Positions 1 to 10,200 of a stretch of DNA of 64,000 nucleotides are shown here, piece by piece. The notes under the pieces were generated by a model. The model had not been told where the DNA came from, ran no database searches, and saw only the letters and a program-made list of their open reading frames with translations. The position numbers and the translations under genes are program-made. This DNA is from Typha latifolia (taxonomy: Eukaryota; Streptophyta; Magnoliopsida; Poales; Typhaceae), in assembly GCA_019914945.1 (NCBI GenBank), contig CM034110.1, forward strand, positions 4,605,808 through 4,669,807. Reading direction: 5' to 3'. Position 1 is the stretch's first letter, and every line of letters begins with the position of its first letter.

Positions 1-1152
1 GCTAACTGAGAAGCCCACAAAAACAAGTATTCAGAAGATACTTTTGCCTCACAGTCCTTAAAACAACTGATAGCTTTTCAAGGAAAGATATGTGATCCTA
101 ATCAGCAAAAGACCAGCAGAAAAAACACATAACAGTCTTTTGACCAGCAGAAAAAACACATAACAGTCTTTTGGTCTTTTATAGTGGAAAATGTCCATGC
201 CATTAGATAAGAAGTACCCTTATATAAGATAAGCAAGAGTTAGTCAGGTGCAGATGGGAGTCATCTGAGCCAGAAAACTTTACTTTTGTTCTTGAATAAT
301 GATATGTGAAAGAAGAAATGCACAGTTATAAACCTCTGCAGATGGCAACTTCTTGAAGCATGGTGTTCCCCAACTGTTCTCTTCAAAGGAAAATGCAGCA
401 ACTGAATATCCTCATATCACAAGGATACAAAAATAGACAATATAAGGAGATCATATAGGGAAATAATCCATAAAAGCATAGCATGAAGTTTCAGTTTGGT
501 TTCGGCTTGCTTAAAAAATGAAACATTTCAATCAGTTTCGGTTGGTTTCGGTTTTAGTTTCGTTATATTGGTTTTGGATTATATTTATCTTCATCACATA
601 AAATCTCAGCAATGAGGTTGATATTGAGTTAGATTCAAATCATATACAGCTTAGAATTTAAAGCATACGTTAAAAAGATTGTTATTCGCATTGTTTTGGT
701 AGGATGCTAGTTCCCAGGGACAATTTTGGATAGGATAGGGCTGAAATGAAAAATGTTTCGGCAAAATACCTCAGTTTCAGATGAAAATTCAAACCATGCA
801 TAAAAGATTCAAGCGGTGCGGAAAATTGGAAACCCTCTTGCTTAAAACTTTTCTAGGCTTCATTAATAGTGCTACTATGAAAATTAAACTGCCCAAGTAG
901 CAAACAGTAACAGGAAAACCTACAACTGAGATTGCAAATACCAGTAATGCACAGAGCATATAAAAATTTCTGCAAAGGTATACAATACAAACAAAGCTAG
1001 AAAATAAAGAATTGGTATTGAACTCCTCACTGAAATACACTTAATAGTTTATATTAAGCACAAATAAGAACTACATAGAGGTCCTGTCTCAGTATAACGC
1101 CTAGAAGTGCAAGAATATTCAGAAAAAGAAGTATTACACCAGTAGAACTTAC
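1..1152 (-). other. RH28 intron 4 (left part), no exon seen
   Basis: No helicase exon is recognisable here on the minus strand. At 111-172 a 31-bp unit beginning GACCAGCAG is repeated exactly twice. At about 480-790 there is a segment whose ends both carry GTTTCGG-type motifs (GTTTCAGTTTGG, and CTCAGTTTCAG near the right), probably a small unclassified transposon remnant. The rest is unremarkable AT-rich intron. Confidence 0.6.
111..172. repeat. perfect 31-bp tandem duplication
   Basis: Two identical head-to-tail copies, 111-141 and 142-172, of a unit starting GACCAGCAGAAAAAACACAT. The lack of divergence suggests a recent slip or repair event inside the intron. Confidence 0.9.
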
Positions 1153-1259
1153 TGTGCAGCCAACTCCCTAGTTGGAGTAAGAATGAGCACCCTGATTGCA
1201 GGGACTCGCTTGGGACGGAAAAGTAGTCGCTCTAGCACAGGTAAAGTGAAGGCAGCTGT
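1153..1259 (-). CDS. RH28: RH28-type helicase exon 4 (motif Ia)
   Basis: This 107-base exon begins with the threonine of motif I ([14 protein letters not shown]) after an ATTTTAG acceptor. It ends with PTRELAA plus two bases of the next codon before the donor GTAAGT. The next exon, expected to encode an IHSM-like segment, is not found in positions 1-1152 and so lies to the left of the window. Confidence 0.9.
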
Positions 1260-4200
1260 CTAAAATTAAAGGAAGCGAGATAAAGTTTAAATACATGGTA
1301 GTCATATAAACAATCAAGTAAAAAGAAATGATATGCATAATAGTTACCTTTCCAGAACCTGTTATGGCACTACCACATATGTCTCGTCCCGTTAGGGCTA
1401 ATGGTATGCAAGCAGCCTATATAAGCAGAGAACAAGTAAATGACAATAGGTGATATGTTAGAAAAATAGATAATACAGATAAATATAGAGAGATTGTACA
1501 ACCAACAAACAGATTGGCAAAAGGTTTTTGAATGACTTAGTGTAATATGTATTTATCATATCCTTGCCTTTAATTTTAAACAATAGAGAAATTTTCATTT
1601 AACACCATATCTTTTAACCTATTTGGGGTTTACACCTCCATCTTTTATATGCCAATCGAGCCCTACGTTTTATCAAATATGTGCAGAAAACATCATAGGT
1701 TAGGTTAGCACTAACACATACGGTCAAATGGCATAAAAAGATAATATTTCATAACTAGAAATATTTTTTTCCTAAAATAACTAAAATGTCCTTCCTTCTT
1801 TTTCTTCTTGTTTTAGGGCACAAGATTGTTTCTTCATCCTCGGGCAAGAGACTCCAAAGCAAAAAGAGAGAAACTTAGACTATAATGCCCTTACTTCCTC
1901 CTCCTTTTTTTCTTTCAGGGTACAGGATTGCTTCTTCTTCCTTAGACAAAAAAAAAACCCAAACTAAAGAGAGTTAATTAGCTTGGGTAAGGTTAGATAT
2001 AGCTTGGATAAAGTTTAGTAAAGCTTAGGTAAGATTGGGTATAATTTGGGTGTAGGTATTTTCATAATCTTTTTCGTATACTTAGCTTAACTTAGGGATT
2101 TCGGTAAATTTAGTTCACAAATCTAATAATAAGGTATGTTCTTGTCATATTTGATAAAATGTAGGGATCGATTTACAAATATTAAAAATAAGAGGGTGTA
2201 AACTATAAATAGGTTAAAAGGCAGGGTATTAAACCTAAGCAATAAATATCTTCATAAGAAAGTAGTGGGTGCAAGTGACAACAAAATAAGGTACAAGGAT
2301 CAAAGTTTCGGTCAATCCCTAGTTCAATTGGCCCAAATGAATCGAGATCGGCTATATATCAATTTAGTCGATCTCAATCCATGGCCGATGCCCAATCCGT
2401 ATTAGGTTAGGATTGGTCGTCTCAACGATCTCGCCCGATATAAGAAGGATCCAACCTCAAACCTCTCTCTCCGACAACCACTTGAGGCAAATACCTGCAG
2501 CTTCGACATTCAACGACATCCTCCAACCAAGATTAGGAAAGCTCAATCTCCCACAACCGCAGGTAAGGTTTTTTCTTTATTTTTGGTTTTTTTTTCCCAT
2601 TTCTCTCTCTCCCTCCCTCTCTGACTTCTAGACATGATCATCGAGCAGGTCGGGCCAAACTTTTCGGGCCAACCGAGCTTAAGTATTTGTTCATGGCCTG
2701 ACCCACCAATCACTCGGGCCGGGCCGAGCTAGAATAGTCTCTGTTACTGCCTATCGGCCCGTGAGAGATCAGGCTAACCGGTCGAGCCGGGCCAGCCCAA
2801 CCCACATTTTAACTATTTTTAGAATTCTTTTTACTATTAGCATTTTTTTAAAAAATATTTCTATTCCTCTATTTAAAAAAATAATAATAAATTAAAAAAA
2901 TTTAAATGTGTGCTTAAAAAAAATGTAAAATGGTACAGTACCAAAATTTTAGTTGATTTTTACTGTAGCAGAACGGGTAAATGCTATAGCAGAATGGGCG
3001 GGCCTACTTGCGGGCCAAACGAGCAGACTTTCAGGCCGAGTCAGGCAAGCAAAGTGCTAGCTCGTGCCGCCCATGGGTAGTTCGGGCTCGGGCTCAGGCC
3101 AAGCCTAAACCGAGCCGGGCACAGGTGGGCTGGGCCATTTGATCACGTCTACTGACTTCCCATCTCTCTTTCTCTCTCTAGTGTCTCCCTCCCTCTTCCT
3201 CTCTCTTCCTCCCTCTCTCTCCATCTCTATTATTGCAGCAAAAAGATTGTTGCATAACATAGATAGTGAGATAGAAAGGCTAGAGAGAGCGTGGAGAGTG
3301 AGAGGGATTGTTAGAGAGAAAAAGGGAGGGAGAGAGGAGAGGAGGATTGTTCGAGAGAGGAGGAAGAGAGATGAAGAAGAGGGCCTAGCCCTCTCTCTAT
3401 TCTACAGCAGTAACAATAAAGAGGGAGGAAGCGAGAAAGGGATGAGCTGGAGAGAAAGAGATGGAGATAGGGAGGAACAGAGAGAGGAAGAGTCCGGGGA
3501 ATGAAAAATAGGGGGAAATAGAAAGGAGAGAAGAACGAAAAAACCATAAAAATTAAAAAAAAAAGCCTGGTGTTAGTAACAGAAAGAGAGCTAGTTCGGT
3601 ATTCATCAAAGTTTTGAATAAGTTAATATATTTTTTAGTTTTAGGGCTTCATACGTGAGTAATTATTATTTTCTTACCTTTTTATAATTTTTCCTAAATA
3701 TTTTGAAGTTTTTCTGCATTTTTTAATATTTTTTAGAATTATACGTAATTAAAAAATAATCTGATCTGATACGACTAATACATATCGGATTATTTTTTTG
3801 GTCTGCCAACCCCAATCCTGAGTTTTACAACCTTGCTTGGATAAGAATTTCAACATAAAGAAAAATATGATGGAGGCTCAAACAAATGATGTACTTGAAG
3901 CAAAGTTTTATTTCACTCTTAGGACAAAGATAACAATAGTTTGAGTAGATCTTATAACTTGTAATTAGCAATCCATAAACTGATTGCAACCTATGGTAGG
4001 CTTCCTGAGGATTCATAAAATGACTTGTATAATAAAGATTTAAAAAAATATTAGAGCAACTTTACTACTCTACATGTTCAAGAGGAACCATGAGGAGGAT
4101 GCTTAGGAATATAAGAGATTGCACAAGTAAAAAGCTAGACTAGGGAGTTCAACAATATATTGAAAGGCGACCGCAGGGGACAGCTGGACACTCCACTAAC

Positions 4201-7200
4201 TAGCGCCTAGATTATATATATTATATATTAATATCAATGATGATCGTGCCACAAGCACAGATTGTGCCGACCACTGGCTGGAACAGCATGTGTAGCGGCA
4301 TTTGCCAGGCCGTGTCGCAAGAGTAGGAGAGAAAAAAATAAAGGAGAATGGGCTCATCACTAACACTAACCTTCACTCGCCACCACCACCGCCGACCTTG
4401 CGGTCGCCCGCTCGGAGCTCTCGGCCACTCATCGCTCCCCGCTATCCACAACTTAAACTTTTAGTCAACCCGACCAGATCCGACCCATCTTTCACCCTTT
4501 CTTTCTCCTCGAGTTAGGGCACCCGACACAAGCGGCAAGAGCGGGCGAGCAATGAGCAGCCGAGAGTGACAAGAATGACAAGCGACCGAGAGCAGCAAGA
4601 GCAACAAGAGCGACCGACGAGCAAGCGACCGAGAATGGCAACAAGCGGCCGAGAGCCATGAGTGGGTGAGCGGAGAGAGGCGAGTACGGCGAGCGAGCGG
4701 TCGAGAGCAAAGAGCAGCGTGTGCGGCGAGCGGGCGAGCGGCCAAGAACGGCAAGCGGGCGAACGACATGCACCCATCATCTAACATGCCGGCTGACACG
4801 GCCATCCATGATTAATATAGTATATATAAATATTTTAATAGTAATTTACAACAATAACAACGAAAAATCACAAATTAACTATATGTATATATATATGTAT
4901 GTGTGTGTATATATATATATGTATATATTTTTATCAAGGTATATATATATGTACATATATCTATATATACATATATAGAGAGTTTTTGACCAAACTAGCT
5001 CTATTCCAAACTTTACTTACCAATATAGACTGCCCCTCAAACTTATTACCAAAAGGGGTCTCTTTATTATAGCCCTATAAAAATGCTAGATTCATAAGCA
5101 TTTTACCTCTAGGGTAAAAAAACGCTACTAAGATGAGCATTTTTATATAAAAGTAAAATTTTAACTTGCGAAAACACTAACTTAAATAAATTCATACAAA
5201 TAAAACGCTGAATATTTCATTATTTTAGCGTTAGATAAACACATAGAATTGATCAATGGTTGTATAAAAACGTAAAACGCTTATAAGTTCAGCGTTTTAG
5301 TTAAGGCTACAGTAAAATAGACTCATTTTGGTAATAGGTTTGAGGAGCAATCTCTTTTGGTTAAAAAAAATTAAAAACAAGGTTAGTTTGGTCAATCACT
5401 CCATATATACACACATACACATATATATATAGAGAGAGAGAGAGAGCATGACAACTTATCCCATCATTTCTCCTCTCTATAATGGTATATTGGGAACCCA
5501 CAATGCTTTAAAAAGAAAAGTAGTGGGTTCCCGAAATAGAGAGAGAAAAAGAGAAATGGGTTCCTAAGGCAAGATGAGACTCCTCTTTACATTGGGAACT
5601 CACAATGCTTTAAAAAGAAAAATTGTGGATTCCCAAGGTAGAGAGAAAAAGAGAAATGGGTTCTCAAGACCAAAAGAGAGAAAAAAAGAATAAAAACAAG
5701 AGAAGCAAAACTGGAGAAGAAGAAGAAGAAATAGTACGTATATGGTGTATCAGTAACCCATCAACATATATAGTATAGGACTATTTTTTAATTATGCTAA
5801 AACTATAAAAAAGATGTAAAATGCAAGAAAATTTCTAAAAATTTAAGAAAATAAAATTTATTCTCATATGAAGCTTAAAAAATAAATAAAAATAAAAAAA
5901 TCACACAAAACCATAATAAATTTTGAGTATGCGGTTAATTTGTATAACTATTTTTAAAGGCGGCCATGGTGGGGCAGCGAGTTAGCCACCCCGTAGTGCT
6001 CCTAGTTTGGCTGCTAATGGCGAGCAAGCCATCATTTGCATTTAGCAGGCCACCTTATCATTTAATAGCCCGCCTTGTGCTTTTGCTGACAAGAGAGTTC
6101 CCTTATCTTCTTCTTCACTTCTATTTTCCTAATTTTCTCTTTTTCTCTCTTTCTACTTTGGGAACTCATTTCTCCTTTCTCTCTCTGGTATGGGAACTCA
6201 CTACTTCTCTTTTCAAAGCATTGTGAGTTCCCAATGTATAGAAGAGTCTCCTTCTGCCTTGAAAACCCATTTCTCATGTTTTCTCTCTCTGCTTCGGGAA
6301 CCCACTTATCTTTTCAAAGCATCAAGGGTTCCCAAAATGGTGGGATAAATTGTCATGCTTTATATATATACACATTGTTAATTTGTGATTATTTGTTATT
6401 CTGGTTATAAATTACTTTTTAAAAATGTATATAAGCTACATAAATATATATTATGTATCATTTATAATTATTTTTTATTTGTCGTATATTAAAAATTACT
6501 AGACCGTCTTAGCACCTGCCTTCCGCGCCTACCCGCAACCGCCTTTCAATACACTGATTTTTATGATCATAAATTATTGCTTTAGAAGTGAGATGAAAAG
6601 AGAAGAGGCATCTCTCTCTCTCTTCACTGTTGATTCGCGGTAGTAAGAAAATAAAAATTTAACGGTGGAAGAGAAAGAGAGTAAGGAATAATGGAAAAAA
6701 TAAATAAAAGAAAAAACAAGCTCAAGTTCACCAAAATGCAAAGTAGCTGGAGAAGCCCGCCAAGTCAGCCGCTAGATAATCTTAGTGAAGTATAAGAGTG
6801 GGAGAAGACCGTGTGAGAGATAGATAGAATAGTAAAAGTTAAAAAAAATTGAAAAGAATGCAACTAGGGATATCAATTACTGATGTCTTTATTAAAGATC
6901 CAATCTGAATCTTTAATAAAACTCATTTCCATTGGTTTTGGTTGATACCGACTGATACGGCTAATAATGGTCGACCCTAATCCAACCGATACAATCGAAA
7001 CTAGCCAATACCAATCACTAGATTGGTTTTGGGTCGAGATCAACCAACAATAATCCATGAAGTTAATTCGCATAAGTAAACATGTATAGCAAAATTTAAT
7101 TCAAAAAAATAAACATTTATTTTAGATAAAATAAACTTTCAATAATATGATTGCAAAACATTAAATTTAAATTAACCATTTTGCTGAAGAGGATTTTGCA

Positions 7201-10200
7201 TACCTAAAGAAGAGAAAAAAGAAATGCAATTTAATTTACCCACAATTAATTTCCAAAAAGGATAAAGGGCTGAATGACCTGAATAGGGGTGGGCTTGTGG
7301 TACCCAAGTGCATCACATGCCCTAAGTAATGGACGAGATAAATTCAGCTCAAAAAATGAATCTGCATGAAATGATGCTCCTTCCGCTGATGAAAAGAAAG
7401 CTCCTCCACCACTACTTTTGCCATCAGTACATTTAGAATTATTACTTTCCTGGCAATGATAGATGGTATAAGAAAGAAGTAAGACAAAACAGCAAATAGA
7501 TAATATAGGGAAGAAATAAATATAATTAGACCTTTTTATATAAACTTTCTTAAAATTCCAAAGAAGAAATCTTCTAGGAATAAGCACCAACTATATAATA
7601 AAGACATTATCTAAACTCAGTTGCTAATTTCAGGACAATGCATAGTTCAGCAGGACACATGCCATGGTATAGAGTGCGACGCCAAACCAAGTCAATGCAC
7701 CCCATGCCTTTCGCACTTGGTTCAAAGTACTTGATCCTAATGGTCATCCCCATCTAATGCCGCATAACCTAAATCTGAAAAACTCAAATGGTAATATCAT
7801 CCATATATTCATGTTTTTCTTTTCTAGGTAAGAACCTAACCAAATTGTGAACCATCATCTAATAAAACAACTAATATGCTAACATAGGCACCTACCAAAT
7901 TCAGAAAGCAATCTTGTTTAATCTTTTTGCATCAGCTTTCATTATATATAATGATATAATACTGAGAACTAAAATAGAAACTGCTGTCAATTTCTAAGCT
8001 CTATGTAAAATGCAATCACTTATTTTGCATATTTCATATTTTCATCTAGCATCCATAAACCAGATTCACCTAAGCTGTACCTAGGAACTCATTTATAAGG
8101 TCCAACAATACCATGGTCCCAACATCAACAGTGATATAAGATGTAAGATTGAGATTTTAGCAAGTATTCACTTCATGCATCATTCCTTTTCCATTGAATA
8201 ACAATATCCAATAATAATAACCGAATCACAATGGAACAGCCTTATCAACCATACTACTTTCCTATTAGACCTCATGATAATTGTGATACTTGTAATTTCA
8301 TCACCTGCCAGTCTGTCCAGTTATCTTATTAGAGCTTCCAAATAATCCCATGTTACTCAATATCAGAAATATCAAGGTATGACAGGTCCATCTTTTTCTT
8401 TAGCTCTCCTCATAACTGATTTATTACTGCCACGATATACAGCTGTGGATAATAATCTAACCAAGAAGATCTAAAGTTTCTCAGCTATCACAATGTTTAT
8501 TGGCAGCATGTTAAAAATACAATAATTAAATAAATAAGAAACAAAAGTTAAAAGGAGCCCAATTCAACAATTCCAAAAGGAGAAAACTAGGAGATGCATA
8601 GGCATTGGATGAAATGCAAACAAACTCACTAAGTTACATGTATCAGCAAACCTAACAACGATTCACATTTCAGTTCATCAATTCCTTTCCTTGTTCAATC
8701 AATCATGGGTTAAGTTGGCCAAATTTATCAAGGTAAGGTTCTACTCCATGTATTTCCATAAAATTCTTTATGAAGAAGATAGAATGACTGATTGACTTAA
8801 TAATTCTTCTTCCAATACTTCTTTCCTCATTCGTCTGTTCACATTTATTCTTATCTTATTCACCATTTTTTTGTCTTGTCATGGTAACTGATTGCCATTT
8901 GAAATATACAAGTGATACCTTTTTACTGTTAACTCAGTTCTTGTGCAAATTGACCACACTACTGACCAATTGAAAGCTTCAGATAATAATAAAGAAATGA
9001 TCTTGAAGTAGTGATGTGGCAACACCAAAGGTAATCTTCATAGGAGTAGGACATATAGTTTCAAGACTTCCATTAATGCAAGTCATTAGTTGAGAATTTA
9101 AGACAGAAAATTTAGCAATTAGGAGGAGTCGTTTGCTAAAAATGGAGATGAAGGCCATTGTAAGGAAGGACTAAGAAGTTTGACTTAGGAAGAATTACTT
9201 CCTTATGCAAATAAAAAAGACTAACCTTACTGAAGAATCAGAAAATAGAGAACAAATAAAGCTAAGTTGCACTTTCAAAGGATGTCAGGTTTTTCATTTA
9301 CAACAAGAACTATAAGTCATCCTAACTATCAACTAATTGGATCCTTTCAGAGTAGCTAACATTTATACGAAGTTAATTCTTCTATTTGCATGTTTGTCTA
9401 GAACTCTAATCACTCAAAGCCATTTCGAGAAATAAGTTTGGCTGGTGAACAAGTTTGATGTGGTAAAATAGAGTAATAAGTATGATGATTCGAAGCATTA
9501 AAGAGAGTTTATTCATATTGATGTTCAATGGACGAAATGACATTTTATAAGACAAACTTCTAGCCAAGGTAAGAATGCCAGACTTCCCCTGTTGGTTAAT
9601 TTTAGTATAATTTCAGTTAAATTTTGTAAATTCAAACAAACTAATTGAATTACGATAAGAAAGGGTTGCCTTGCCTTGTTGTAAATTCTGGTCGCCACTT
9701 GTCTAGTAGTGTTGAAGTGTGCTGAGCTGTGCCGAGGGGAGTATCAGTGCATGCCAAGCAATATGGGTGTGGTATCGCCGACACATATTGAGTCCCAAGC
9801 AATATGGGTGCGTGCCAATTAGTGTATGTGTTGAATCAAGTATATATCTAACTATTGCTATATGTTTTATAACATTGTCTAAGGATAAAAGATCCTAGTG
9901 TACAAAATGACATTTTATAGAGAAAGAACAAAGCTAACAAAGGATGTCAGGACTTTAATCTACAACGACAACTATAAGCCATCCTAGCTATCAACTAAAT
10001 GACTAATTGAATCTTTTCGGAGCAGCTAAAATTTATACTAAGTTGATTCCTATATTTGCATGTTTGTCCAGAACTCTAAGTCTCTAATCACTCAAAGCCA
10101 TTTCGAGAAATAAGTTTGGCTAGTGAACAAGTTTGATGTGGTAGTATAGAGTTATAAGTACGATGATCTGAAGCATTAAAGAGAGTTTATTCATATTGAT

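Larger units (their letters stand above)
2294..3835 (+). mobile_element. non-autonomous derivative of the hAT element at 36.0-38.2 kb
   Basis: The left end (CAAGGATCAAAGTTTCGGTC) and the right end read in reverse (CAAGGTTGTAAAACTCAGG) form a degenerate terminal inverted repeat. The left end resembles the right terminus of the 38.2-kb hAT element (CAAGGTTCTCAGTTTCGGCC). The block 3590-3670 (GGTATTCATCAAAG, CTTCATACGTGAGTAATT) matches the reverse complement of about 36050-36170 in that element. Both have a pyrimidine/purine-rich tract behind the terminal region. This 1.5-kb copy has no transposase. No target duplication is seen. The derivation is inferred from shared ends. Confidence 0.5.
4158..6551. 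mobile_element. 2.4-kb terminal-inverted-repeat element in RH28 intron 2
   Basis: The left end TATTGAAAGGCGACCGCAGG is mirrored at the right by the reverse of CGCCTTTCAATA, followed by similar subterminal sequence, about 50 bp in all. GC-rich subterminal regions with GCGCC/GGCGC motifs are seen at both ends. The interior holds a GC-rich segment (4370-4800), a family A MITE and a foldback element, so it seems to have been a landing site for later insertions. No transposase domain or clear target duplication is visible; superfamily unknown. Confidence 0.5.
1417..7278 (-). other. RH28 intron 2, 5.9 kb, built of nested DNA transposons
   Basis: This intron separates the Q-motif exon from the Walker A exon. 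From left to right it holds a MITE of family B (1598-2233), a hAT-derivative (2294-3835) with a second hAT MITE inside (2629-3151), and a large inverted-repeat element (4158-6551) that contains a family A MITE (4981-5400) and a foldback element (5446-6358). The segment 6560-7200 shows nothing recognisable apart from GA-rich sequence near 6600-6700. Open frames in this span are low-complexity or TE-derived. Confidence 0.7.

Noticed and set aside
3139..3547. Overlapping open frames on both strands rich in R/E/G or S/L/P
   Set aside because: They arise from GA/CT low-complexity DNA. The same applies to frames near 13.3-13.9, 17.9-18.5, 26.0-26.4, 45.1-45.6, 47.1-47.7 and 59.6-60.2 kb.
4461..4978. 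Several long frames in the GC-rich segment
   Set aside because: Lack of stops reflects GC-rich repeated words. Three frames are open on the same strand and none looks like a protein.
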